58,595 bases of DNA from Occultella aeris (GTDB taxonomy: Bacteria; Actinomycetota; Actinomycetes; Actinomycetales; Beutenbergiaceae): NCBI RefSeq assembly GCF_902703175.1, contig NZ_CACRYJ010000034.1:1-58595 (forward strand). Direction: 5' to 3'. Shown one piece after another: positions 49,816-58,201 of this stretch. The notes below the pieces were generated by a model. It saw only the letters and a program-made list of their open reading frames with translations, did not search any database and was not told the origin of the DNA. Positions within the stretch are counted from its first letter, which is position 1. The number at the start of each line of letters is the position of its first letter. The translations under genes were made by a program, and so were the position numbers.

Positions 49816-50727
49816 ATGATCCGCATCGAGATGGCCACACCGGAGCGCTTCAGCGCTCTCGCCCCGGACCCGACCGCCGACCTGGACCGCCTGCGGCGCA
49901 ACCTCGCCGGCGGCTCGGTCCGCCCCGAGCACCTGCTCGTCGCCACCGACGCCGACGTCGGCACGGACGTCGCCCGGGTCGGCATCTTCACCCACGAGGA
50001 CGGCGCGAGCCTGGCCTACGCGTTCCAGGTCGTTCCCGGCCGCTCCGATGCGGAGCGGATCTACGGTGTGCTGTTCGACGGCGTCGCTGCCGCCGCGCGG
50101 TCCACTGGGCTCGGGCGGGTGCTCGCCACGGTCGTCGATGCCGACGAGGGCGAGCCGCACGCGAAGCGTGCCGCCCTGGCGGCCGCCGGTTGGGAGGTCG
50201 ACGAGGACCGTCTGGAGCTGGAGGCGACGCCGTCTGCCTCGCTCCGCGGCGACGGGATCGTCGAGATCGACCCGTCGGACCCCGAGGTGGTCGCGGTCAT
50301 GGCCGCCGCCATGGCGCAGAGCCTCGACGGCTACGACCGCGATCAGGTGGCCGCGCTCGGCCCTGCCGCGGCGGCCGTGGCGTACCGGGACATGATGGCG
50401 CGACCCGGCGGTCCACCATGGTTGGCCCATCGTGGGCCGGACGGGCTGGACGGCGTCGTCGCCATCATGGCCTTCCCCGAGGACTGGTGCCTCGGCTACC
50501 TCGGGGTGGCGCCCAGCGCACGTCGCCGGGGAGTGGGCAGCGCTCTCACGAGCGCGATGCTCACCGCCACCGCCGCGGCCGGCACACCGAGCGCCACCGC
50601 AAGTGTGGCCGTCGGCAATGAGCCGATCCGGGCGACCCTGACCGGCGCGGGCTTCGCCGTCCGCTCCGCACGGACCGACTTCGTCCTGAGCATCTCCGGC
50701 CAGGGCAGCGGTGCGGGTTCCCGATAG
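49816..50727 (+). CDS. GNAT-family N-acetyltransferase (two GNAT-like domains)
   Basis: 303 residues. An N-terminal GNAT-like half is followed by a canonical C-terminal domain with CLGYLGVAPSARRRGVGSAL, the acetyl-CoA-binding R-x-x-G-x-G/A loop, and VGNEPIRATLTGAGF. Two-domain GNATs of this type act on small molecules or amino groups. The start at 49816 is chosen since upstream sequence is the tRNA and its terminator. It lies 110 bases after tRNA-Arg. Confidence 0.82.
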   Translation: MIRIEMATPERFSALAPDPTADLDRLRRNLAGGSVRPEHLLVATDADVGTDVARVGIFTHEDGASLAYAFQVVPGRSDAERIYGVLFDGVAAAARSTGLGRVLATVVDADEGEPHAKRAALAAAGWEVDEDRLELEATPSASLRGDGIVEIDPSDPEVVAVMAAAMAQSLDGYDRDQVAALGPAAAAVAYRDMMARPGGPPWLAHRGPDGLDGVVAIMAFPEDWCLGYLGVAPSARRRGVGSALTSAMLTATAAAGTPSATASVAVGNEPIRATLTGAGFAVRSARTDFVLSISGQGSGAGSR

Positions 50728-50779
50728 CGCCGCGAGCGAGCCAAGGTCTGCCTGATCGGGCAGTCCGTCGACGTCCGTT

Positions 50780-51426
50780 GTGCTGGTGTACTCCTACGAC
50801 TCCACCATCACGGCGGACCTGCTGAACACCGCGACGGTGACCGGCTACCCGGAGGATGGCGGTGAGCCCGTCACCGACACGAACGACGCGGCGGTCCAGA
50901 TGTACGTGATCACGGGCACCGTCACCCCGTTCTGTGAGGCGGACGCCCCGCACCTCGGGTACGACATCCGGACGAATGCTCCGGGGACGACGGCGACCAT
51001 CATCTTTACCGGTGACGGCGGCTCCGAGTCGGTCACCGTGCCGGTCGGCACCGGTGAGGTGCTCTGGCCCGGTGCCGTGGTCGGCCCCGACGGGGTCGGC
51101 ATCGACTGGCCCGGCTGGGACCAGGACGCTTCCGGCGACTGGTTCGAGAACCCCGCCAACCCCTACGCCTGGGCACGCCCGGACGTGCAGATCACGGTGC
51201 AGGTGAACCCGACCACGGAACCGGTCACGGTCGCCTACCCCCGGGGACACCGACCTGTGTGACCGCGCCCCCACCGAACGAGCCGCCGCCGTCGGCCGGA
51301 CCGCCCCCGCCGCCGCTCGCCGACACGGGAGCCGGAGACCCGACCGCCCCGGCCGGCCTCGCCGCCGTGATGGCACTCCTCGGCGCCGCGCTCATGGTGT
51401 TCTCCCGCCGCCTGGCACGCCGCTGA
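50780..51426 (+). pseudogene. Remnant of an LAxTG-anchored surface protein gene
   Basis: A frame starting at GTG 50780 encodes a beta-rich, DUF11-like segment (ATVTGYPEDGGEPVTDTNDA ... VQITVQVNPTTEPVTVAYP) and stops at 51262. In the -1 frame, from the C/G run at about 51237-51246, the sequence goes on as GTPTCVTAPPPN with a Pro-rich stalk. It ends in LADTG, a hydrophobic helix (LAAVMALLGAALMVF) and SRRLARR, a sortase-type wall anchor, stopping at 51424-51426. A large N-terminus is missing and the frame is shifted at a homopolymer. It is a decayed adhesin-type gene or a sequencing-error split. Confidence 0.65.
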
Positions 51427-51427
51427 A

Positions 51428-51475
51428 CACGTGAGAAGCCGCCTCCCCGACGTGGGTGAGGCGGCTTCTCACGTG
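51428..51475. terminator. Bidirectional terminator
   Basis: Perfect 18-bp inverted repeat (arms 51428-51445 and 51458-51475) with a 12-base loop, right after the surface-protein remnant and before the stop of the minus-strand GlsB-like gene. Confidence 0.85.
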
Positions 51476-51484
51476 GTGCACGGG

Positions 51485-51751
51485 TCAGCGGCTGCTGCCC
51501 CGACCCGCGACCGCGCCGTAGATCACCAGGACCAGCAGGGAGCCCAGGATCGCGACGATCCAGGTCTGGATGCTCCAGAACTCCTCAAGGCCGATGTTGA
51601 AGATCGCGCTACCGATCCAGCCTCCGAGGGCGGCGCCGACGACGCCGACGATCAGCGTGGCGAGCAGACCGCCCGGTGCGCGGTCCTTGAGGATCGCCTT
51701 CGCGATGGCGCCGGCGATCAGGCCGAGGACGATCCATCCGATGAAACCCAT
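51485..51751 (-). CDS. GlsB/YeaQ/YmgE-type stress membrane protein
   Basis: 88 residues with three hydrophobic helices rich in Gly/Ala (MGFIGWIVLGLIAGAIAKAI; LATLIVGVVGAALGGWIGSA; IQTWIVAILGSLLVLVIYGA). It matches the GlsB/transglycosylase-associated protein family. These small proteins are induced by envelope or general stress. The ATG at 51751 has an AACGAAAGGAAC-type purine stretch upstream. Confidence 0.9.
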   Translation of the reverse strand: MGFIGWIVLGLIAGAIAKAILKDRAPGGLLATLIVGVVGAALGGWIGSAIFNIGLEEFWSIQTWIVAILGSLLVLVIYGAVAGRGSSR

Positions 51752-52222
51752 GTGGTCGTTCCTTTCGTTGGGGTTGGGACAAGTTGGTGTGGGCCCGCCG
51801 GTGTTAAGGGGTCCGGCGAGCCGCGATCAAGCGGAGGCGGCCGGTCAGGTCCGGGCGTCCGCGCAGGCCGCCGAGTTGCGCCGCGCCCTCCTGCACTGCG
51901 GCGATGGCCTCCCGCAGGTCCGCCTGCGGGTCGATGGTCACGGTGCCTGTCAGCACCCAGCGTGCCCGCCTCGGACGGGAGCCGCAACCGGGAGGCGTGG
52001 AGGTGGTTGCGTCCCGTCAGCGTGGCAGCCATCGGAGGGCGGGCGCTCGAGGAGGCTGGCGGAGCCGCTCCGGCGGGCGGATGCAGCGAGTCCGACGAGG
52101 ACCGCCGGCCCCACGCCACAGCTGTCTCAAACCTGGATCGAATCGTTTCGCTTTCGCCTTCGCGTGTGTAGGGTTGTCCGCGCGGTCTATCCATCAGGAC
52201 ACTCATCGAGGAGCCCCTTCAC
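51752..52222 (+). other. Spacer upstream of the sugar-isomerase operon
   Basis: 470 bases with no firm gene. A 50-codon minus-strand frame (51804-51956, DPQADLREAIAAVQEGAAQL) is helical-looking but unsupported. The right end (52190-52220) carries GAGGAG for the isomerase and should contain its promoter. Confidence 0.45.
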
Positions 52223-52957
52223 ATGCCCGGAGCCATCTCCGTTCAGTTGTATTCCATCCGCGACGCCATGGCGGAAGACATGCCCGCCGCGCTGCGGCGC
52301 ATCGCCGACCTCGGGTTCGAGAACGTCGAACTCTTCGGGTACGTCGACCGCGTCGACGCGCACCGGGACGCGCTCGCCGCCGCCGGCCTGCGAGCACCGT
52401 CCGGGCACGCCCGCCTCGTGGTCTCCGACGACGTCCCGGGTGTGCTGGACGCGTCCGCGGCGCTCGGCATGACCACCGTGATCGATCCGTCCATCCCCGA
52501 GGAGCAGTGGGCCACCCGCGAGCTCATCGAGGCCAGCGCCGCCCGGCTGAACGAGATCGCCAAGCAGGCCGCCGATCGCGGTCTCGAGGTCGGCTACCAC
52601 AACCACTGGTGGGAGGTCGCCTCCGTCGGCGGCACCCCGGGTCTGGAGATCTTCGCCGCCGCGCTCGACGACGGCGTGACCCTCGAGGTGGACACGTACT
52701 GGGCCGAGGTCGGTGGCGTCGCCGCCCCGGACCTGCTCCGCCGCCTCGGTGACAAGGTCACCCACATCCACGTCAAGGACGGCCCGGCCACCCGCGACAC
52801 CAAGGCCCAGCTGCCCGCCGGGCAGGGCGTGGTACCGGTCGCCGAGATCCTCGCCGCCGCCCCGGACGCGCTGCGGGTCATCGAGTTCGACGACTTCGAC
52901 GGTGACGTGTTCGACGGCCTCGCGCAGAGCCTCACGTGGCTGAAGGCGCAGGCATGA
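52223..52957 (+). CDS. Sugar phosphate isomerase/epimerase (AP-endonuclease-2 TIM barrel)
   Basis: A 244-residue TIM barrel. AISVQLYSIRDAMAEDMPAA, GFENVELFGYVD, LEVGYHNHWWEVA, LEVDTYWAEVGG and HIHVKDGPATRD have the metal-binding residues of xylose-isomerase-like/inosose dehydratase-like enzymes. It is shorter than most relatives (about 280) but complete. It overlaps the Gfo/Idh dehydrogenase gene (ATGA). Together they would process a cyclitol, keto-sugar or similar sugar. GAGGAG precedes the ATG. Confidence 0.9.
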   Translation: MPGAISVQLYSIRDAMAEDMPAALRRIADLGFENVELFGYVDRVDAHRDALAAAGLRAPSGHARLVVSDDVPGVLDASAALGMTTVIDPSIPEEQWATRELIEASAARLNEIAKQAADRGLEVGYHNHWWEVASVGGTPGLEIFAAALDDGVTLEVDTYWAEVGGVAAPDLLRRLGDKVTHIHVKDGPATRDTKAQLPAGQGVVPVAEILAAAPDALRVIEFDDFDGDVFDGLAQSLTWLKAQA

Positions 52958-54078
52958 GCGAGTCCGCCGTGCGCGCCGTGCGCACCGGGCGGGTCGGCGT
53001 CGGCATCATCGGTGCCGGTGTGATCAGCACCCAGTACCTGACCAACCTCACGAAGTTCGCGGACCTCGAGGTCCTGTTCGTCGCGGACCTGGACGTGGAG
53101 CGGGCCCGGGCGAAGGCCGACGAGTTCGGCGTGCCTGGCAGCGGCACCGTGGCCGAGTTGCTCGCCGTCGACGCGATCGAGATCGTGATCAACCTGACCA
53201 TCCCGGCCGTGCACGTCGCGGTGGGTGAACAGATCATCGCAGCCGGCAAGCACCAGTGGAGCGAGAAGCCGCTGGCACTCGACCGCGAGTCCGGCCGCCG
53301 CCTGCTCGAGTCCGCAGCGGCGGCGGGGCTGCGCGTCGCCTGCGCGCCGGACACGATCCTCGGCGCCGGGCTCCAGACGGCGCAGCGGACGCTCCTCGAG
53401 GGTCGGATCGGCACGCCGCTGAACGGTCTGGTGCTGCTCCAGAGCCCCGGCCCGGAGTCCTGGCACCCGAGCCCGGAGTTCCTCTTCGACGTGGGCGCCG
53501 GTCCGCTGTTCGACATCGGCCCGTACTACCTGACGGCGCTGGTGCAGCTGCTCGGGCCGATCGCCCGGGTGAGCGCCACGTCGTCGACGGCGCGGACCAC
53601 CCGGGTGATCGGGTCCGGTCCCAAGGCAGGTACCGAGTTCCCCGTGAACGTCCCCACGCATCACGGCGCGCTGATCGAGTTCGTCGGTGGTGCGGCCGCG
53701 CAGACGACGTTCAGCTTCGAGTCGGTCCGCAAGCGCACCCTGATCGAGGTCGCCGGCACCACCGGCACGCTGGAGGTGCCGAACCCGAACACGTTCGACG
53801 ACTCCGGTCACCTCTGGCTGCCCGGCGCCGACGAAGCGGTCGAGGTCCCGCCGGTCGGCTCGACCTACGGCCGAGGGAGCGGGGCGCTGGAACTGGCCCG
53901 GGCGATCCGGGCCGGGGTGCCCGAGCGGGCGTCCGGCGAGCTTGCCTACCACGTGCTGGACGCGATGATCTCGATCGCCGAGTCGGCACTGTGGCACAAG
54001 CCGGTGGAGCTCGAGAGCTCCGCTGCGGCCCCGGCGCCGTTGCCGGAGGGCTGGGACCCGGCGGCCCCGACGCTCTGA
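52954..54078 (+). CDS. Gfo/Idh/MocA-family oxidoreductase
   Basis: A 374-residue NAD(P)-dependent dehydrogenase. The Rossmann motif is VGIIGAGVISTQYLTNLTKF; the catalytic EKPLAL motif (QWSEKPLALDRESG) and DIGPYYLTALVQLLGPIARV follow, with a C-terminal alpha/beta domain. It oxidises sugars, inositols or their derivatives. It is coupled to the sugar-isomerase gene, supporting one catabolic step pair. A 12-bp stem terminator follows. Confidence 0.93.
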   Translation: MSESAVRAVRTGRVGVGIIGAGVISTQYLTNLTKFADLEVLFVADLDVERARAKADEFGVPGSGTVAELLAVDAIEIVINLTIPAVHVAVGEQIIAAGKHQWSEKPLALDRESGRRLLESAAAAGLRVACAPDTILGAGLQTAQRTLLEGRIGTPLNGLVLLQSPGPESWHPSPEFLFDVGAGPLFDIGPYYLTALVQLLGPIARVSATSSTARTTRVIGSGPKAGTEFPVNVPTHHGALIEFVGGAAAQTTFSFESVRKRTLIEVAGTTGTLEVPNPNTFDDSGHLWLPGADEAVEVPPVGSTYGRGSGALELARAIRAGVPERASGELAYHVLDAMISIAESALWHKPVELESSAAAPAPLPEGWDPAAPTL

Positions 54079-54096
54079 ACCACCGATCCGCCAACT

Positions 54097-54136
54097 CGAA
54101 GTGCCCGGCCGCGCCCGTCGCGGACCGGGCACTTCG
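54097..54136. terminator. Bidirectional terminator
   Basis: CGAAGTGCCCGG and CCGGGCACTTCG form a perfect 12-bp stem over a 16-base loop between the convergent dehydrogenase and MFS genes. Confidence 0.75.
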
Positions 54137-54193
54137 GCGTCCGGGGACCTGTCGGGGCACTCGGTCTGCGCTGCCGGCGGCACTCGGGCCGGG

Positions 54194-55402
54194 TCAGCCC
54201 AGCGGCTTGCGCGAGCCGGCCATCGTGCCGGTCACCACGATCACCACGCTCATTGCCAGGAGTAGTCCGAGGGCTGCGGTCCAGGTTCCGGTCGCGGCGT
54301 ACAGCGCCCCCACGGCGACTGGCGCGAGGGCACCGATGGAGTAGCCGACCGTCTGGGTCATCGCCGATACCCCACGGACCTGGGCGACGCTCGCCGAACG
54401 CATCGTCACGAGGGTCATCCCGAGGGCGAACGTGGCTCCCTGCGCGTACCCGGCCACCACGCACCAGACCCAGAACGCGCCCGGCGCCAGCAGCAGGCCA
54501 CCGATGGCGATCAGCCAGGTACCTCCGACGAGGGCGGTCATGGTTCGGCGGGCGCGGACCCTGGCCGCCATGAGCGGCGCGGTCAGGGTGCCGAGGATCC
54601 CGGTCAGCTGGTAGGCGGACGTCGCCGCGCCCGCGGTGGTCAGGTCCGTCCCGGCGACCTCCGGCAACAGGCTCGGCAGCCACGCCGTGAGCCCGTAGAA
54701 CAGCCCCGACTGCATCCCGAAGTACGCCGCCAGCACCCACACCGCCGGCGTCGACCAGGGTCGCCGCACCGGCTGTCCCACGGGCGCCGGCGGCTCCGCG
54801 GGACGCGGCAGCCGGGCCCAGACCACAGCAGCGGCCACCGCCAGCACGGCCCAGGTGGCGAGCGCCGCCCGCCAGCCGAGCCAGAGCGCCAGGGGCACGG
54901 TCAGGGCGGCCGCGATCGCTGCGCCACCGGTGAGCGAGGACGTCGAGACCGCGATCATCGGGCCCTGGCGCTTGGGGAAGTCCCGGCGCACCACCACCGG
55001 CAGGAGCACATTCCCGGACGTGATGGCCAGACCGACCACGGCCGTGCCCGCGAGGAGTACCCACGCCGGGCCCCACGGCCGGATCGCCGTCAGCACGGCG
55101 ATCACGAGCAGGCCGGCGATGATGGTGCGGTCCACCCCGAGCCGGCGCACCGCGACGGCGACGATCGGTGCTCCGACCGCATAGCAGGCGACCGGGAGGC
55201 TGGTGAGCAGGCCGGCGGCCGTCGGGCCAAGACCCAGATCGGCCCGGATCTCCGGCAGGACCGCGGCCAACGACGTGATCGGGGTGCGCATGTTGACGCC
55301 CACGAGCGCCACCCCCGCGGCCAACAACCAACCGGGCCGGCCGCGCAGGACTTCCACCGGGCCGCGTCGTCCGGGCCGCTGCTTCGGACGATCGGAGGAC
55401 AT
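54194..55402 (-). CDS. CynX/NimT-type MFS transporter
   Basis: A 402-residue MFS permease with twelve predicted helices. NMRTPITSLAAVLPEIRADL (the NxRxxxT/S region of CynX/NimT), GNVLLPVVVRRDFPKRQGPM and FGMQSGLFYGLTAWLPSLLP are family-like. It exports or imports small anions or nitro-compounds (cyanate, nitroimidazole relatives). The ATG at 55402 is chosen because the longer open frame upstream is antisense to the next gene. It is divergent from a MarR-like gene, which may regulate it. Confidence 0.9.
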   Translation of the reverse strand: MSSDRPKQRPGRRGPVEVLRGRPGWLLAAGVALVGVNMRTPITSLAAVLPEIRADLGLGPTAAGLLTSLPVACYAVGAPIVAVAVRRLGVDRTIIAGLLVIAVLTAIRPWGPAWVLLAGTAVVGLAITSGNVLLPVVVRRDFPKRQGPMIAVSTSSLTGGAAIAAALTVPLALWLGWRAALATWAVLAVAAAVVWARLPRPAEPPAPVGQPVRRPWSTPAVWVLAAYFGMQSGLFYGLTAWLPSLLPEVAGTDLTTAGAATSAYQLTGILGTLTAPLMAARVRARRTMTALVGGTWLIAIGGLLLAPGAFWVWCVVAGYAQGATFALGMTLVTMRSASVAQVRGVSAMTQTVGYSIGALAPVAVGALYAATGTWTAALGLLLAMSVVIVVTGTMAGSRKPLG

Positions 55403-55576
55403 GACGGTGACCGTAGACGGTTCTCGGCCACCTTGTGGATCCGGTCCATCTCGCGATCCGGTCGGTCGGAACGAAGGGCCGGGTCCGGGCGTTGGAGGAT
55501 GTGTAGAGCGATGGCGGCGCGGGCGACCGCGTCGACGCGAGCGATCGCGGGAACCGAACGACATGAGGAGTGCAAC

Positions 55577-56122
55577 GTGGATGCCCTGGCACAGGTCCGG
55601 TCCGACGTTCGAGGGATGGTTCCGGCCAGCTCGCTGACCGGGATACTCGGTCTCACCGACGTGCTCGGCCGGATCGGGCAGGCCGGGATGGCACTCACCC
55701 ACCGGATCGAATCCGTCACCGGGGTCCGTGCCGGAGAACTCCAGGTCCTCGTCGCGGTCGAGGACGGTGCCGAGCACCCGCGCGCGATCGCGGCGCTCAC
55801 CGGGCAGCTCCCGGAGGCCGCCGAGGTGACCGTGAAGGCGCTCGTGGCGCGGGGACTGCTCAACCGGCACGCGCACCCGGCGGACACCTCTGGCGAGCCG
55901 GCGCTCGTGCATGTCACCCCGATCGGCACGGCGGCGCTGGAGCAGGCCGAGGCGGTTCAGATCCGGATCGTCGACGCGCTCGCACGCACGCTCGGGGTCG
56001 AGCAGACACAGGACCTGAACCGGACCCTCAAGGTGGTCGCCGACGTCCTCGAGCACGGGAACGCGATCACGGACTTCGACGCGGTCGCACGGCCCACGCA
56101 CCTTCGGACCATCGAGGCCTGA
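55577..56122 (+). CDS. MarR-like regulator
   Basis: 181 residues. The central helix-turn-helix and wing (EHPRAIAALTGQLPEAAEVT followed by VKALVARGLLNRHAHPADTS, EPALVHVTPIGTAALEQAEA) fit a MarR-type winged HTH, with an atypical recognition helix and an alpha-helical N-terminus. The GTG at 55577 follows AGGAG with six-base spacing, which sets the start. It is divergent from the MFS gene, so a transporter-control role is plausible. Confidence 0.7.
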   Translation: MDALAQVRSDVRGMVPASSLTGILGLTDVLGRIGQAGMALTHRIESVTGVRAGELQVLVAVEDGAEHPRAIAALTGQLPEAAEVTVKALVARGLLNRHAHPADTSGEPALVHVTPIGTAALEQAEAVQIRIVDALARTLGVEQTQDLNRTLKVVADVLEHGNAITDFDAVARPTHLRTIEA

Positions 56123-56150
56123 GCGCCCCGCGGCACGTCAGCGGGCGCTC
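56121..56150. terminator. Bidirectional terminator overlapping stop codons
   Basis: GAGCGCCCCGC and GCGGGCGCTC form a stem with one bulged C, spanning the stops of the MarR-like (plus) and GDPD (minus) genes. Confidence 0.6.
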
Positions 56151-56881
56151 AACCAGCCCACGAGGCGGTCCGGACGGTCGGTGATGATGCCGTCGACGCC
56201 CGCCTCGACCAGCGGTGCCCACAGCTCGGCGGTGTTGGGCGTCCACACGTGGGCCTCGAGCCCGGCGTCGTGGATCGCGGTGAGCACGTCCGGTCGTTCG
56301 ATGACCAGCGTCGCCGGCGGGTTCAGGGCCACGACCCCGAGATCCGCAGCAAGGGTCAGGGTGCTCTCGTCGAACTCGCTGATGAGCAGGCCGCGACGCA
56401 GGTCGGGCGCGGCCTCCCGCAGGGTGCGCAGCATCGCGACTGAGAAGCCCTGCGCCAGGACGCGGTCGGCGACACCGGCCTCGTCGACCTCAGCGAGCAG
56501 TCGGTTCGTGGGTTCCAACGGCCAGTCGCCCTTGAGCTCGAGCAGGAGCGCGGTGTCCGGATGGCGCAGCAGCAGGTCCACCACGTCCGCGAACACCGGC
56601 AGCGCGGTGCCCGCGTAGGCCGGCGCGAACCATGAGCCGGCGTCGAGGTGGCGCACCTCGGTGCTCCGCAGCGCCGCGACCGGGCCGGCGCCGTCGGTGG
56701 TGCGGTCCACGGTGGCGTCGTGGATGACGATGCCGATGCCGTCCTCGCAGACCTGTACGTCGATCTCGATCATGTCCGCACCGGCGAGCACGGCCGACTC
56801 GAACGCGGGCAGCGTGTTCTCGGGCGCGACGGAGGAGTTTCCGCGGTGGGCGATGATCAGTGGGCGCGTCGTTGTTGGCAC
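56138..56881 (-). CDS. Glycerophosphodiester phosphodiesterase
   Basis: A 247-residue GDPD TIM barrel. IIAHRGNSSVAPENTLPAFE carries the HR and E metal/catalytic residues, ADMIEIDVQVCEDGIGIVIH the ExD, then HDATVDRTTDGAG, LLLELKGDWP and VWTPNTAELWAPLVEAGVDG near the end with ITDRPD. There is no signal peptide, so it is cytosolic. It hydrolyses glycerophosphodiesters to glycerol-3-phosphate and an alcohol. Convergent with the MarR-like gene. Confidence 0.95.
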   Translation of the reverse strand: MPTTTRPLIIAHRGNSSVAPENTLPAFESAVLAGADMIEIDVQVCEDGIGIVIHDATVDRTTDGAGPVAALRSTEVRHLDAGSWFAPAYAGTALPVFADVVDLLLRHPDTALLLELKGDWPLEPTNRLLAEVDEAGVADRVLAQGFSVAMLRTLREAAPDLRRGLLISEFDESTLTLAADLGVVALNPPATLVIERPDVLTAIHDAGLEAHVWTPNTAELWAPLVEAGVDGIITDRPDRLVGWLSAR

Positions 56882-57082
56882 AGGGCACAGCCTAATCGCC
56901 CACTACTGCCGGCGCGGTATCGGACGGGAACGCTCACCGGTGGTTGGGGAAACGTTCACCGGGCACCCGAAGTCGGTTCCGAAGAAATGACCTCCGAGAA
57001 ATGACCTCCGCACCGGTGGTGGAAATGGCGCGGATGTGCCAGAGTCGGCATAACTCGTTCTGAGCCACGGGGGAGTCCAGCG

Positions 57083-58114
57083 ATGCACGCACATCCGACG
57101 ACCGGTGCCACAACCGGCATCGTGGTGCGCTGGTTGCGACGCGGACTCCTGACCCTCGGCACCGCTGCCGCGGGCGTAGTGATCGGAGCCGGGGTGGCCG
57201 TGGCGGCCACGGAGGAGGCGCCAGAGCCGGACGCTTCCAGCGGTCTGCTCGCCTCGACCCTCGGCCTCGCGCAGGACATCGCCTCCCCGGTGACCGAGCC
57301 GCTCATGTCCGAGGTGGTCGCGCCCCTCACGACGCCGATCCTGGACGCGGTCGCTCCGGTCACTGACCCAGTGGTCGACCACGTCGTAGCCCCGGTCGCA
57401 GCTCCCATGATCGAGGCCGTCGCTCCCGTGGTCACCGACGTGGCCGAGCCGATCCGCCCCATCCTGGACCCCATCGTCGAACCGGTCCGTCAGGAGGTCC
57501 TGGATCCGGTCCTCGATGCGATCGAGCCGGCCACCGGTGGGATCGTCGGGGAGGTGCTGGACCTCGTGAGTCCCGCGGTAGACGCCGTGATACCGCCGCA
57601 CTCAGGTGGTTCCGGGCCTACTGTGCCGGCCGTGCCATCGGACCCGGGCGGACGCGCTCCGGGCGACGGCGCAGTTCCCGGCGACGGCCTGGATCTGCCC
57701 GGATCTGTCCTGCCGGCGGGCACGGTCCCCGGCATCGAGCCCGGGCCCGGTGCACCCGCCGACACCGGGCTGCCGGAGGTGGCAGCCCCCATGGTGGGGC
57801 CGCCCGCGCCCGGTCACCGGTCCGCGGCCATCTCCGAACCGAGCTACGTCGTCCGGGCCGCCGATGCCCCGACGGGCGTCCGTGCCGACGAGCCGGGCAG
57901 CGACTCCTCCCCGACGCCCCCGCGCCCGTACGGCACTGACGCCGGGCAGCAGAACACGCCCGTTCCGACCACCGGGCAGCCCCGCCCGGCCGATGCCACA
58001 CCCACGCAGGGCACCGATGTCCGGCCGCCGATCGCGCTGGGTGCCGTGCGTCCCGCGGATCTGACTCCGCGGGTCACCGCAGACCCTTTCGACATTCCTG
58101 TCTCGCCTGGATGA
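57083..58114 (+). CDS. Secreted Ala/Val/Pro repeat protein
   Basis: 343 residues. A signal peptide (about 1-45; RGLLTLGTAAAGVVIGAGVA then VAATEEA) is followed by amphipathic degenerate repeats of P-I/V-x-D-x-V-x-P-V/I (PITDPVVDHVVAPVAAPMIE-like, about residues 60-170). A long Pro/Gly/Asp-rich, probably disordered tail follows. No enzyme motif or anchor is visible. GGGGGAG precedes the ATG. A surface or wall-associated role is inferred. It is followed by another secreted repeat gene. Confidence 0.75.
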   Translation: MHAHPTTGATTGIVVRWLRRGLLTLGTAAAGVVIGAGVAVAATEEAPEPDASSGLLASTLGLAQDIASPVTEPLMSEVVAPLTTPILDAVAPVTDPVVDHVVAPVAAPMIEAVAPVVTDVAEPIRPILDPIVEPVRQEVLDPVLDAIEPATGGIVGEVLDLVSPAVDAVIPPHSGGSGPTVPAVPSDPGGRAPGDGAVPGDGLDLPGSVLPAGTVPGIEPGPGAPADTGLPEVAAPMVGPPAPGHRSAAISEPSYVVRAADAPTGVRADEPGSDSSPTPPRPYGTDAGQQNTPVPTTGQPRPADATPTQGTDVRPPIALGAVRPADLTPRVTADPFDIPVSPG

Positions 58115-58201
58115 TCTGCGCCCACGTGAGCTCTCGCTCACGGTCGCGCTAAACCCGGTTTCAACTCGGGTATTTCAGATCATTCGACAGGAGTGGGAAT
58201 C

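Noticed and set aside
51804-51956. 50-codon minus-strand ORF in the spacer before the sugar isomerase
   Set aside because: Helical-looking but no ribosome site or homology visible to me; not enough support.
54194-56101. Very long minus-strand open frame extending the MFS gene upstream
   Set aside because: The extra 230 codons lie antisense to the MarR-like gene and have unnatural composition; the MFS family starts at 55402.
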